Assembly (NCBI RefSeq): GCF_009939295.1
Contig: NZ_WVIC01000002.1
Span: forward strand, 1 to 64,000
Reading direction: 5' to 3'
Length of the DNA: 64,000 bases
Source of the DNA: Petrachloros mirabilis ULC683
GTDB lineage: Bacteria > Cyanobacteriota > Cyanobacteriia > Thermosynechococcales > Thermosynechococcaceae
The notes under the pieces are model-generated. The model saw only the letters and a program-made list of their open reading frames with translations, made no database searches and was not told the origin of the DNA. Below, one piece after another: positions 44,267 through 53,997 of the stretch (position 1 is the stretch's first letter; each line of letters opens with the position of its first letter). The translations under genes and the position numbers were made by a program.

Positions 44267-46186
44267 TCAGAACAAAGACCTAGGCACCTGCCAGAGGTGT
44301 AACTTACCCATAATATCCCCAACTGCCAAAAGACGACCATCAGGACTTAACGCCAAGGATCTAACTGCTTCGACATCCTCGGCAAGGGCAATCCGGCGCA
44401 CCACTCGCTGACTGGGAATATGCCAAAGGGTGACCTCACCCGGTTCGGAAACAAACGCGAGCAGATGACCATCTGTACTTAGACTCACCAGTGAAGCCTC
44501 TCTACCTCTGGCATCCTTCCTGAATACCGGTAACGATGTACTCAGATCCCCCGTTGATGCCGACCTTAGTTCGATCCACCCATTGACCACAATTGCCAGC
44601 AGATCATCCCTTAATGCCAGGTTCCAGATATATCCATTCTCCTCTGGCAAAATCACCTGCTTGGCCTGAGTCTCCAAATCCCAGATCTCAATAGGGGAAT
44701 TGGCAGACCAATGGGAAGGGCTGAACACCAGCTTGCCAGAATCAGCCAGTATGGCTCTAGGATGCATACGCTCAGATTCTAACCCCATGATTTGGGTGGC
44801 GGTCGAAACATCCCACAGTCGTATCGAGGTGCTGCGCTCAGCCAGGGTTACCAGTGGCCCCGATGGAATCAGGCGTATTCTATTGAGCGAATTGAGTACC
44901 AGTTGCTCGGGCTCCCGCACCTGCGCCAGTAATTGCCCAGATTCTCCATTCCAGACTCGTGTGACGACCTGGCTACCCACTATCAGCAAGGCATTTTCCC
45001 TCAGCCAAACCTGACGTCTAAAGTGAGAGGTGCTGCTGGGGATCTGACTCTGCTCAATCCCTGTGGTTACATCCCATGAACTCAACGAGCCGTCGAGGTT
45101 GCTACCGATCAGGATCCGACTATCTGGGCTAAAGGCCAAAAGAGAACCAGATTCTTCTGTCTCGAAGGTCGTTATCAGGCGACGCGAGCCCACCTCTCTG
45201 ATCTCAATTTCGTAGGCATCCCTCAGGGCAACCCGCTGACCATCGGGACTGAAGACCGTGGGGCGATTTTGAGGCTCACTGGCAATCTCCAGATCGATGC
45301 TGTTCGATGGTTTTGTCAGGGTGTTGGTGGCCAAATCCCATTGCTGCCAGGTGTCTTCACTAGATCGAAACCACAGGGTTTCCCCTACAAAGCCCATCTG
45401 ACTAAGGGTAGGGTTGTCTGTTTCGGTAGAGCGATTTTGGCCCTGACTCCTGTCATTAATCAGGGAAAGCTCCCGGTCATAGCGTGTGCCACCCATCACA
45501 TCCCAAACGGTAGCCATAGCGGGGGTGTCGGGGTCTGTTGATAGAGTCGCCACAGCAAGCTGCGAGCCATCCTGGTTTAGGGCCAGCTTCTCATGGCCGG
45601 TCAGGGAAATGTGGGTCAAGGTCAAACCCGTCTCCAATTCCCATAGCAGGACAGACCACTCGCCTGTTTCTGGCTGATAGCGCCGCGTGGCCACCACCTG
45701 GCCATTATCACTGATCAGATGCTGGGTAATCAGATGGTTCTGAAGTTCGGTGGGCAAGGACAGAGGCAGGGGTTGCCCTGTGCTCAAGGTCCAACGTTCC
45801 AGAATAGGCTCAGACTCTGCGAAGGCTAGCCGTCGAGTCGTCGCATCAAACGCAACCAACCGGGTATTTTCAGTTCCAATCGGATTGCTCAAAACCGCCA
45901 ACGCTTCCCCCGTCGTCACATCCCATGCTTTGATGTCAGGCGATCGCCTCGAATCAACAAGGCCAGATCTCAGGGAACTGGTGAAGATGGACTGCCCGTC
46001 AGGGCTAAACTCCAGACTGTAAATCTCGTCAGCATGGGCTGACAGGGTGGCAATCCGCTCAATCGGACGAAAGACATGGGTCAAGGGGGCAGTGCCAAAG
46101 CGATACTGGGTATAGAGGGTGAGGCCAGTGCCGATGGCGATGACTCCGGCACCCAAAACCAGGGCTAGTTTGTGTAAAGCGTTCAT
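44267..46186 (-). CDS. Membrane-anchored WD40-repeat protein 1
   Basis: 639 residues. A single N-terminal membrane helix (about 8-27, LALVLGAGVIAIGTGLTLYT) is followed by an extracytoplasmic-looking domain of degenerate WD40 repeats. Several units match [SL]xFSPDG[QR]...: LEFSPDGQSI, VFSPDGQRVAL, AFSPDSRILIGS and LALSPDGRLLAVGD. At least ten blades can be sketched, more than a single seven-bladed propeller. It is followed (upstream on the same strand) by a shorter paralogue. Propellers serve as protein scaffolds; the partner is unknown. Confidence 0.85.
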   Translation of the reverse strand: MNALHKLALVLGAGVIAIGTGLTLYTQYRFGTAPLTHVFRPIERIATLSAHADEIYSLEFSPDGQSIFTSSLRSGLVDSRRSPDIKAWDVTTGEALAVLSNPIGTENTRLVAFDATTRRLAFAESEPILERWTLSTGQPLPLSLPTELQNHLITQHLISDNGQVVATRRYQPETGEWSVLLWELETGLTLTHISLTGHEKLALNQDGSQLAVATLSTDPDTPAMATVWDVMGGTRYDRELSLINDRSQGQNRSTETDNPTLSQMGFVGETLWFRSSEDTWQQWDLATNTLTKPSNSIDLEIASEPQNRPTVFSPDGQRVALRDAYEIEIREVGSRRLITTFETEESGSLLAFSPDSRILIGSNLDGSLSSWDVTTGIEQSQIPSSTSHFRRQVWLRENALLIVGSQVVTRVWNGESGQLLAQVREPEQLVLNSLNRIRLIPSGPLVTLAERSTSIRLWDVSTATQIMGLESERMHPRAILADSGKLVFSPSHWSANSPIEIWDLETQAKQVILPEENGYIWNLALRDDLLAIVVNGWIELRSASTGDLSTSLPVFRKDARGREASLVSLSTDGHLLAFVSEPGEVTLWHIPSQRVVRRIALAEDVEAVRSLALSPDGRLLAVGDIMGKLHLWQVPRSLF

Positions 46187-46243
46187 CAACCAGTCTGCTC
46201 TTTTCGATGGTAAATTAAGCCAAAAATATCCCCACTAAATTGC

Positions 46244-47335
46244 TTAAAACAGCAACAAGGCTTGAGGCAATTGCCAGAGATGTAGACTCCCTCCATAGTC
46301 GCCCATCGCTAACAGGCGGCCATCGGGGCTAAATGTCAGCGTGCGGGGCACCCCCTGACCACTGGTTTTTGGCTCCAGCTTAATTTTGCGCATCACCCGC
46401 CCATTCGACCCACGCATCAGCCAGATGTCGCTACCCACTCGCAGAGCCAGACGATTGCCGTCCGGGCTAAAGGCTAGGGTTCCTGAGGTCCAGGACAGGT
46501 CAAGCCACAACCGTCGCAGGTTAGGTAGCCAATCAGAATAGGATACCGAGGCGATGGATCGCCCTGTGATCACATTCATCAAAACCAGGCGATTACCTTG
46601 ATCGATGGCGAGGCGATCGCCGTTGGGGCTCAAGGCCAGCGCTCTGACCTCATCTGGGCTGCTGATGTTAAGGGTCTGGAGTATTTCTGCGGTCTCTAAA
46701 TTCCAGACCTGCACAAAATGGTGATGTCCGGCGGCGAGAATGTGCCCATTGGCCGAAAAGGCGAGCAGCGAGACCTGGCCTTGATCCATCGTTAGGGTTT
46801 GCTGGCGATCGCCTGTGGTGGCATTCCACTGCTGTACGGTAGAGCCTGTGGTGGTAAACAAGCGAGCCTGGGCATGATCAAAATCGACCAGTTGCAGATC
46901 AGAGTCATCTAGCTCGGCCAACAAACGCCCCGAGGCCACTTCCCAGAGGTGAATAATTTTAGTCTGGCTCGCCAGGATTCCCAGGCTGGGGCTAAATACC
47001 AGGTTATTACTCAAACCCAATGGGTCAGAAAAATCTTGAACGGGGGTAGCGGTCTGCCAGTGCCACTGTTTAACCGTTGTCGCCCCTTCCACCCCCCACA
47101 TGGCCTCCGTTTTAGTAGAGCCACCATAGTTCCATCGGTTGGCTCCGCGTAGCGTCAGGTTGGGGACAGTGGTGATCAGATCTCCATCGGGACTAAAGTG
47201 AATCGCCTCAATGGGTTCGGAATGGGCTTGGATGGTCGCAATCGGCTGAATCGGCGCAAAAACATAGAAAATACCCCAATTAACCAGGATGATGACAGTA
47301 GCTATGAGAACGATGGCAGCTATCCTTTTAGGCAT
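46244..47335 (-). CDS. Membrane-anchored WD40-repeat protein 2
   Basis: 363 residues. A membrane segment (about 4-24, RIAAIVLIATVIILVNWGIF) precedes roughly seven WD40 blades: HFSPDGDLITTV, VFSPSLGILAS, AFSANGHILAAGHH, ALSPNGDRLAI, AFSPDGNRLAL and TFSPDGRLLAMGDYG. Its N-terminus (FAPIQPIATIQAHSEPIEAI) mirrors that of its larger neighbour (FRPIERIATLSAHADEIYSL), so the two are paralogues. They lie 57 bp apart on the same strand and are likely one transcription unit. Confidence 0.87.
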   Translation of the reverse strand: MPKRIAAIVLIATVIILVNWGIFYVFAPIQPIATIQAHSEPIEAIHFSPDGDLITTVPNLTLRGANRWNYGGSTKTEAMWGVEGATTVKQWHWQTATPVQDFSDPLGLSNNLVFSPSLGILASQTKIIHLWEVASGRLLAELDDSDLQLVDFDHAQARLFTTTGSTVQQWNATTGDRQQTLTMDQGQVSLLAFSANGHILAAGHHHFVQVWNLETAEILQTLNISSPDEVRALALSPNGDRLAIDQGNRLVLMNVITGRSIASVSYSDWLPNLRRLWLDLSWTSGTLAFSPDGNRLALRVGSDIWLMRGSNGRVMRKIKLEPKTSGQGVPRTLTFSPDGRLLAMGDYGGSLHLWQLPQALLLF

Positions 47336-47521
47336 TTCAGCTAATGGATCAGCACGACTTCATGAGTTGACACTGCTCAACATCAAAGCTCAGGAATTTT
47401 GGGTTTAGTGAGTTTCTATTAGCAGGCATAATGGCTCCAGCTCACCGAGAGATTGACTCTCGCCAAGCCTATACAGTTCCCTAAACCGTCGCAGTCTAAC
47501 GACCCATGAGAGACCGTCACT

Positions 47522-48967
47522 TTAGTTGGGCTGAGCTTGCGGTCGTTGCCCAGGTGGAAAATCGATAAAGACACGCTCGTTCGGGGATAGCCCATCCAGA
47601 ATCTGGGTTTTGTCTTGCTCCGAGGATCCAATCGTCACCGAGCGAAATTGGGGTCGATTTTGGCTATCGGGGACGTAAACCCCAGTTTGCCCACGCTCGG
47701 TGACAATCGCCACTGTAGGTACGACCAAGGCATCAGCCACCGTGTCGCCAAGGAAAGTCAAGTCGGTATTCATTCCCGACAGCAGTTGGCCTTGGCCAGT
47801 TTGTAAGCGCACCCGCACCTGAAAAAAGGTGACGTTTTGCTCCACCACCGCCTCAGGAGAAACCAGACGCACCTGCCCCTGAAATCCCTCGCCGGGAAAG
47901 GCATCTGCCCGAACTTCCACAGCTTGCCCTGGCCGAATCTGACCAATATCGACTTCAGGCACTTCTGCTAATACCTCTAGCGTCGTAGCTAGCGCCACAA
48001 TCGAAGTGGAAGTGGCTGAAGTGGTTGCTGATGCGGTGGTGGTGGGCGTCACAAAGGCACCTTCGGTGGCGTATTTCTGGGTGATAATACCGGCAAAGGG
48101 GGCGCGAATAACCGTGTCATCTAACTGGGTTTGCACCACTTGCAGCCGGCCTCGGGCTTCATTTACCGCAGCCTCTGCCTGAGCAATTTCTTCAATGCGG
48201 GTGCCTCGACGTAGTAGCTCATAAGCTTGGCGCGCTTCCACAACGGCGGCTTCTGCTCGCTGGATGGCTTCAACCCGAGAGCCTTGTCTGAGGAGCGCCA
48301 GCCGCCGCTCTGCTTCCCGTTGGTTGGCCTGGGCACTGTTATTTTCAGCGATAGCCTGATCAAGGCGATCTTGAGATTCTGCGCCTTGACTGGCTAAGAA
48401 CCGAAACCGCTCGACCCGGCTGGCAGCCAGTTCTGCCTGAGCGGTGGCAGCGGCTAATTGGCTTTGGGCTTGATCCACTTCTTCGGGACGATTGCCTGCT
48501 CTCACCTCTGAAAGCTGGGCTTCGGCCTGTTGTAAGCGAGCTTGAGCTTGGGCAATTTCCTCGGGGCGATTACCTGCCCTGAGTTGGGCAAGTCGGGCTT
48601 GGGTCTGATCTAACCCCGCCATAGCCTGTTGCTGTTGCCCTAAAAGGTCACGGTCATCCATGCGGGCAATCACTTGCCCCTGCTCAACTCGGTCGCCTTG
48701 CTCGACCAACAGATCTTGAAGAATCCCTGATGTTTGAGGACTTAAGTTGACGCTTTGAACGGGGACAATCGTGCCACTGGCACTGATCTGAAGGGTGAGC
48801 GATTCTGTTTCTGCGGGAACCGTAAAGGCTTCTAAATTGAGCCGTTGCCCCGACTGGCGCACCCCAATCCAGATGGCGGTAGCAGTTGCCAGTGCCACAA
48901 GGCTGATCCCTCCTAGAATCCAGGGGGAAATGCGGAGCCGTTTACGGAAGCGAGAGCGATCAGGCAC
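47522..48967 (-). CDS. HlyD/RND-type membrane-fusion (adaptor) protein
   Basis: 481 residues with an N-terminal membrane anchor (about 13-32). A lipoyl half-domain (QTSGILQDLLVEQGDRVEQG) leads into a long coiled coil (about 105-275). This holds four similar units starting GNRPEEIAQAQARL, GNRPEEVDQAQSQL, GSRVEAIQRAEAAV and GTRIEEIAQAEAAV. The second lipoyl half (DDTVIRAPFAGIITQKYAT) and the beta-barrel (VRADAFPGEGFQGQV) follow. This type works with ABC (DevBCA/MacAB) or RND exporters; no partner permease is in the window. The start is GTG 48967. Confidence 0.9.
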   Translation of the reverse strand: MPDRSRFRKRLRISPWILGGISLVALATATAIWIGVRQSGQRLNLEAFTVPAETESLTLQISASGTIVPVQSVNLSPQTSGILQDLLVEQGDRVEQGQVIARMDDRDLLGQQQQAMAGLDQTQARLAQLRAGNRPEEIAQAQARLQQAEAQLSEVRAGNRPEEVDQAQSQLAAATAQAELAASRVERFRFLASQGAESQDRLDQAIAENNSAQANQREAERRLALLRQGSRVEAIQRAEAAVVEARQAYELLRRGTRIEEIAQAEAAVNEARGRLQVVQTQLDDTVIRAPFAGIITQKYATEGAFVTPTTTASATTSATSTSIVALATTLEVLAEVPEVDIGQIRPGQAVEVRADAFPGEGFQGQVRLVSPEAVVEQNVTFFQVRVRLQTGQGQLLSGMNTDLTFLGDTVADALVVPTVAIVTERGQTGVYVPDSQNRPQFRSVTIGSSEQDKTQILDGLSPNERVFIDFPPGQRPQAQPN

Positions 48968-49174
48968 AGGTCTAGGGGCTACCTCTTCTCATCGTGAGTT
49001 TCTTGCGACGCTCACCCATACAAGCGAGCGATACCCGTCCTTGATAGATTCGGTAGCGGTCGGTCAAGTTCAACACCTTCACATTTTAACTTCTCTTCCA
49101 TTGCAATCTGGGGGGATCAAGCTACCCTGTATAGGAAATCTGTTGCCAGCGTGCCATTTATCTGGAAGAGCCTT

Positions 49175-50605
49175 ATGTCGCAACAACAATTTGGTCTCAT
49201 TGGCCTTGCCGTTATGGGAGAGAACTTGGCGCTCAACGTTGAGCGCAATGGGTTTTCAGTCGCGGTTTACAACCGCACGGCAGATAAAACCGAAACCTTT
49301 ATGCAAACGCGTGCCCAAGGCCGCAACTTCCAGGCTACATATTCGCCTGAGGAGCTAATTGCTTCTCTAGAAAAGCCTCGCCGCATTTTGATCATGGTGA
49401 AAGCAGGAGCCCCGGTCGATGCCGTCATCGACCAACTCAAACCGATGCTTGAGCCGGGGGATATTTTAATCGATGGTGGTAATTCGCTCTACGAAGATAC
49501 GGTGCGACGCACCCAAGATCTGGAGGCTCAAGGGCTACGATTTATTGGCATGGGCGTCAGTGGCGGAGAAGAAGGTGCCCTCAATGGCCCTAGTCTCATG
49601 CCGGGTGGTACCCAGGAAGCCTATGCTGAGTTGGCTCCCATTCTGACCAAAATTGCAGCTCAGGTTGATGATGGCCCCTGCGTTACCTATATTGGCTCTG
49701 GGGGTGCTGGACACTATGTCAAAATGGTGCATAACGGCATTGAGTATGGCGATATGCAGCTCATTGCTGAGGCCTATGATTTACTCCGCAATGTGTTGGA
49801 ACTCGGACATACCCAGCTTCATGAAATTTTTAGCGAATGGAATCAAACCGACGAGCTCAATTCATTTTTGATTGAAATTACTGCTCAGATCTTTCGCTAC
49901 GTCGATCCTGAAACCCACCAACCGCTGGTGGAGCTGATTTTGGATTCTGCTGGCCAAAAGGGAACCGGTCGTTGGACGGTGATCAGTGCCCTGGAGTTGG
50001 GGGTTCCTATTCCTACTATTACCGCTGCTGTAAATGCCCGAATTGCCTCTTCTTATAAGGGAGAGCGGGTAGCAGCTTCCAAGGTGCTGGCTGGTCCTAC
50101 TGCCACCTTTGAGGGGAATGCTCAAGACTTTATCCTGAAGGTACGAGATGCCTTGTACTGCTCCAAGATTTGTTCCTATGCTCAGGGCATGGCTTTGATG
50201 AGCAAAGCTTCGCAGGAGTATGGCTTTGACCTGAACTTGAGCGAAATTTCGCGGATTTGGAAAGGGGGCTGTATTATCCGGGCGGGGTTCTTAGACAAGA
50301 TTAAGTCTGCGTTTGCTGAGCAGCCTGAGCTGCCCAACCTACTCTTGGCTCCTGAGTTTAGGCAAACGATTCTTGATCGCCAGAGCGCTTGGCGGGACGT
50401 TATGATGGTGGCAGCCCAATTTGGGATTCCGGTGCCTGCTTTTAGTGCTTCTCTGGACTATTTTGATACGTATCGCCGCGATCGCTTACCCCAAAATCTT
50501 ACCCAAGCTCAGCGCGATTTATTTGGGGCTCACACCTACGAGCGGGTGGACAAAGAAGGGGTCTTTCACACGGAATGGACAGCGATTCAGGAAGTCTCTG
50601 TCTAA
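49175..50605 (+). CDS. gnd: 6-phosphogluconate dehydrogenase (decarboxylating)
   Basis: Oxidative pentose phosphate pathway: converts 6-phosphogluconate to ribulose 5-phosphate, CO2 and NADPH; the main night-time NADPH source in cyanobacteria. 476 residues. NADP-binding GLAVMGENLALNVERNG, then DGGNSLYEDTVRR, GMGVSGGEEGALNGPSLMPGG and the catalytic KMVHNGIEYGDMQLIAEAYD. ATG 49175 matches the family start MSQQQFG. A weak GGAAGAG precedes it. Confidence 0.97.
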   Translation: MSQQQFGLIGLAVMGENLALNVERNGFSVAVYNRTADKTETFMQTRAQGRNFQATYSPEELIASLEKPRRILIMVKAGAPVDAVIDQLKPMLEPGDILIDGGNSLYEDTVRRTQDLEAQGLRFIGMGVSGGEEGALNGPSLMPGGTQEAYAELAPILTKIAAQVDDGPCVTYIGSGGAGHYVKMVHNGIEYGDMQLIAEAYDLLRNVLELGHTQLHEIFSEWNQTDELNSFLIEITAQIFRYVDPETHQPLVELILDSAGQKGTGRWTVISALELGVPIPTITAAVNARIASSYKGERVAASKVLAGPTATFEGNAQDFILKVRDALYCSKICSYAQGMALMSKASQEYGFDLNLSEISRIWKGGCIIRAGFLDKIKSAFAEQPELPNLLLAPEFRQTILDRQSAWRDVMMVAAQFGIPVPAFSASLDYFDTYRRDRLPQNLTQAQRDLFGAHTYERVDKEGVFHTEWTAIQEVSV

Positions 50606-50629
50606 GGAAGCTGCTCGTTGCCTGAGTTT

Positions 50630-51460
50630 ATGCTAGGTCGCGTTCTGAGCCAAGCTGCCCGAGAAGGAACACTCTGCCTCCCAGGGGTAGCTTGGCCTAT
50701 TGAGCGGGCGGATCAAGCGGTGATTGAGTCAACTCAGTTTTCCTGCGCTGAGATCACAACGTCAACGCTGCGCATCTTAAACTGGAATATTGCCAAGAAC
50801 AATCATCAACCTGACTGGCTCGCTGATGTCACTCAAATTTTGAGCCAGGTCAACCTCGATCTGGTGTTTTTACAAGAGGTGCACCTCGATTGTCGCCAAG
50901 TCCCATCGCTACCTTTTGTCAATATGGGGTGGCATTTTGCTCCTAATTTTATGGCCACAAACAGTCAATACTTTGGCATTCTCACTGCTTCCAAGGCTCA
51001 GCACTGCTCTCGACGCTCCTTGCTCACCCAGCACTATGAGCCGATTGTGCAGACGCCCAAGGTGTCTTTGATTACCGAGTATCCCCTGGCGGGGGAGCGA
51101 CAAACGTTTTTGGCTGTGAATATCCACGCCATTAATTTCGTGAGTTTGTCTAAATTTAGAGCCCAACTGCACCAGCTTGAAGCTGCTCTGACCCACCATG
51201 TTGGTCCTTTGCTTTTGTCTGGGGACTTCAACACCTGGAGTCGCTATCGACTTCGCTTGCTAAAAGCTATGGCAGAGCGTCTGGGGTTGACTCATTTGCA
51301 ATTCGAGCCAGCCCATCGGCAGCAACTCAAACATTTCTGGGTACATCCCTTGGATCATATTTTTTACCGGGGGCTGGCTGCCCTTCAAACTGAGGTATGG
51401 GGTCATGTAACTTCCTCAGACCATGCCCCGATGATTGCTGAGTTTGAGCTGCATACTTAG
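50630..51460 (+). CDS. Endonuclease/exonuclease/phosphatase-fold protein
   Basis: 276 residues. The DNase-I-like core shows LRILNWNIAKN (Asn), LVFLQEVHLD (Glu), VNIHAINF (His), LLLSGDFNTWSRYR (Asp-Asn), LDHIFYRG and SSDHAPMIAEF (Asp-His). All ligands of the EEP metal site are present. The substrate may be nucleic acid, a phosphoinositide or a sphingolipid; not resolved. N-terminal about 45 residues are not part of the domain and look like a linker. ATG 50630 is used; TTG at 50618 is another possibility. Confidence 0.88.
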   Translation: MLGRVLSQAAREGTLCLPGVAWPIERADQAVIESTQFSCAEITTSTLRILNWNIAKNNHQPDWLADVTQILSQVNLDLVFLQEVHLDCRQVPSLPFVNMGWHFAPNFMATNSQYFGILTASKAQHCSRRSLLTQHYEPIVQTPKVSLITEYPLAGERQTFLAVNIHAINFVSLSKFRAQLHQLEAALTHHVGPLLLSGDFNTWSRYRLRLLKAMAERLGLTHLQFEPAHRQQLKHFWVHPLDHIFYRGLAALQTEVWGHVTSSDHAPMIAEFELHT

Positions 51461-51543
51461 TTGTCTGCCCTACTTCGGATGGACTGAGCGCAGTGCTGGA
51501 TGCTTAATGGGGCGGGGTTGTCTTGGCATAAAGGTATTGTTTC

Positions 51544-52329
51544 ATGTTTCTTTGGCTCTCAAAATTGCTGCCGTTGTTTCTGTATCCGGTGGGATTGACC
51601 TGTGTGCTGTTAGGGGTTGCGATCGCAGCCTTCTGGAAATTCCCTCAACTGGCTGCTCTTGCCGTGACTGTGGCTCTTAGTATTCAATTGATTGCTGCCA
51701 ATCCTTGGGTAGCGCGCACTTTAACCGAGTCCTTAGAGCGGCAGCACTTGCCCCCAGATCCAATGCCCAGCGCCAGTGCCATTGTGATTTTGGGGGGTGG
51801 TATTCAGCCGCAGCGCGCCCCCCGACCTTGGGTGGAGGTATCAGAAGCAGGGGATCGGGTGTTGTACGGAGCCAAACTTTACCGGGAGGGGAAAGCCCCC
51901 AGGGTAATCCTCAGCGGCGGGCGCATTGACTGGCGGCACGGGGGACGAGCCGAGTCTAAAGACATGGCAGAGCTAATTCAAACCATGGGGGTACCCGCTT
52001 CAGCCCTATGGCAAGATAAAACTTCCCTCAACACGCGTGAAAATGCCGTTAATGTTAAACAAATCTTAGACACCCAAACCATTACAGGCTCTATCTTACT
52101 GGTTACCTCGGCCACCCACATGCCCCGTGCCCTAGCCATTTTTGAAAAACTAGGCATAGACGCCATTGCCTCCCCCACAGATTTCCAAGTCACCCAGGCA
52201 GATCAAGATCTAAGTTGGGCTGGGTTCATTTTTGAGCTGCTGCCCAATTCTCAAGCTCTGGATCAGACCACTCGAGCTCTCAAAGAATACCTGGGGTGGG
52301 GCGTCTACTGGCTGCGGGGCTGGATCTGA
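51544..52329 (+). CDS. YdcF/ElyC-family (DUF218) membrane protein
   Basis: 261 residues with two N-terminal membrane helices (about 4-25 and 33-52). The DUF218 domain follows: AIVILGGGIQPQRAPRPWVE, LYREGKAPRVILSGG, SLNTRENAVNVKQIL, LLVTSATHMPRALAIFEKLG. The long gap between the two helices and GGG suits the ElyC/SanA type. ElyC affects envelope integrity and peptidoglycan precursor supply in E. coli. The gene converges on the permease gene with an 11-bp gap. Confidence 0.88.
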   Translation: MFLWLSKLLPLFLYPVGLTCVLLGVAIAAFWKFPQLAALAVTVALSIQLIAANPWVARTLTESLERQHLPPDPMPSASAIVILGGGIQPQRAPRPWVEVSEAGDRVLYGAKLYREGKAPRVILSGGRIDWRHGGRAESKDMAELIQTMGVPASALWQDKTSLNTRENAVNVKQILDTQTITGSILLVTSATHMPRALAIFEKLGIDAIASPTDFQVTQADQDLSWAGFIFELLPNSQALDQTTRALKEYLGWGVYWLRGWI

Positions 52330-52340
52330 CGGTTCAGGAG

Positions 52341-53246
52341 CTAACGCTTTCTCCCAAACAGTTCTCTAGCCTCCTGCCAGAGCGGAGAAACCGCTGCCAA
52401 GCTGGTGGGATGCGTCAGCACCCCCTGGCTCGGACTCAGCAAAAAAGCAATCATGAATAGCCCAAAGGACACCAGGACAATGGCAGGCCCAGAGGGAAGA
52501 TTGACATAATAGCTGAGATACAAGCCCGTAACGCTAGCAATCACCCCCAGGATGGCTCCAAAAGTCATCATCTGATGTAGGCGCGTCACCAACAGATAGG
52601 CCGTTGCACCGGGGGTAATCAGCATCGCCAGGACTAAAATCACCCCCACCGCTTTGAGACTGGCCACAATGGTGAGGGCAATCAAAATCATCAGACCCAG
52701 ATTCAGCAGATGTACCGGCAGTCCGGCGGCTTGGGCACCGATGGGGTCAAAAGTGTAAAACATTAGCTCTTTGTAGAGCAGGGCAATCACGAGCAACACC
52801 AACACCGTAATGATCAAGGTGTTGCGGACTTCACTGGGGGTAACGCTGAGAATATTGCCAAATAGAAAATGATTCAGGTCGATTTTGTTCTCTTTCTGAA
52901 TCACCGTAATCAAGGTAATTCCCAGGGCAAAGAAGGCCGAGAAGACAATGCCCATAGCAGCATCTTCTTTAATCTGAGACTGGGTACGAATCCAGGTGAT
53001 CAAAATGGTGCTTAAAACCCCGGCAATAAAGGCACCCAGAAAAATGTCAGCTCCGAGCCAAAAAGCAATGGCTAACCCTGGCAGCACCGAGTGACTGATG
53101 GCATCGCCCAGCAAGGCCAACCGCTGCACCATCAAGTAGCTACCTACGACAGCACAGAGGATGCCAACTAACACGGCGGTCAGCAGTGAACGCTGCATAA
53201 AGCTAAATTGCAGCGGCTCCCAAAGAATTTCTAGCAGTTGACTCAT
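52341..53246 (-). CDS. mntB: Manganese/zinc-type ABC transporter permease
   Basis: 301 residues, about eight membrane segments, ABC-3 family. The coupling helix region LLALIGDA appears as LALLGDAISHSVLPGLAIAF. The family also shows FYTFDPIGAQAAGLPV and VGVILVLAMLITPGATAYLL. It follows the ATPase by 6 bp on the same strand. Metal (Mn versus Zn) cannot be distinguished from the permease; the operator and binding protein support Mn. The last residues (ELFGRKR) are a short basic tail. Confidence 0.9.
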   Translation of the reverse strand: MSQLLEILWEPLQFSFMQRSLLTAVLVGILCAVVGSYLMVQRLALLGDAISHSVLPGLAIAFWLGADIFLGAFIAGVLSTILITWIRTQSQIKEDAAMGIVFSAFFALGITLITVIQKENKIDLNHFLFGNILSVTPSEVRNTLIITVLVLLVIALLYKELMFYTFDPIGAQAAGLPVHLLNLGLMILIALTIVASLKAVGVILVLAMLITPGATAYLLVTRLHQMMTFGAILGVIASVTGLYLSYYVNLPSGPAIVLVSFGLFMIAFLLSPSQGVLTHPTSLAAVSPLWQEARELFGRKR

Positions 53247-53252
53247 GGGGAA

Positions 53253-53987
53253 CTAGGCAGCGGCTTCACCGGGAAATAAGACCACCTGCCCCCCAAAGGC
53301 ACGTTGCAGATTTTGGGGCGTGAGCACTTCAGCTCGGGGACCAGAGGCGATCAGTTCCCGGTTGAGCAGAATCAGATCATCAAAGTGGGTCATGGCCTGC
53401 CCCAAGTCGTGATGCACCACTGCCACTAGGTGTCCAGCCTGAGTGAGTTCGCGCAAAATTTGAAACACAACGGCTTCGGTTTTTTTGTCAATGCCAGCCA
53501 GGGGTTCATCCAGAAAAAAGACCTCGGCTTCTTCGCTCAGCGCTCGGGCCAGGAAGACCCGCTGCTGCTGCCCCCCTGACAGTTGCCCAATGGGGCGATC
53601 GCGGTAGGCCATCATCTCTACGCGCTCTAGAGCCGCCATGGCTGAGCGTCGAGCTACGGTGGAATGCCGTCGCAACCAGCCCGTTTTACGTACCCGACCC
53701 ATGAGCACCACATCCCAAACCGTGGCTGGATAGGTCCAGTCCACCTGGGAGCGCTGGGGCACGTAGGCGACGCGATCGCGCTGCAACAACTCGCCACCAT
53801 AGGTCACCCGTCCGTGACTGGGGATCACCAACCCCAGTAGGGCTTTGATTAAGGTACTTTTTCCGGCCCCATTGGGACCTAGAATCCCGGTCAGCCGCCC
53901 TGGGGCAAGGGTGCAAGACACCTGACTCAGGGCTTCAACCCGGCGATATTGGACGCTTAGAGACTCGATATGGAGGGCAGAGGCCAT
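53253..53987 (-). CDS. mntA: Manganese/zinc-type ABC transporter ATPase
   Basis: 244 residues. Walker A GPNGAGKSTLIKALLG, Q-loop YVPQRSQVDWTYP, signature LSGGQQQRVFLARAL, Walker B EVFFLDEPLAGID, and H-loop VAVVHHD. It partners mntB (6-bp gap). ATG 53987 is used rather than a TTG two codons upstream. It is divergent from mntC, with a 75-bp shared region holding four phased repeats. Confidence 0.93.
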   Translation of the reverse strand: MASALHIESLSVQYRRVEALSQVSCTLAPGRLTGILGPNGAGKSTLIKALLGLVIPSHGRVTYGGELLQRDRVAYVPQRSQVDWTYPATVWDVVLMGRVRKTGWLRRHSTVARRSAMAALERVEMMAYRDRPIGQLSGGQQQRVFLARALSEEAEVFFLDEPLAGIDKKTEAVVFQILRELTQAGHLVAVVHHDLGQAMTHFDDLILLNRELIASGPRAEVLTPQNLQRAFGGQVVLFPGEAAA

Positions 53988-53997
53988 GGGCAAAGAT

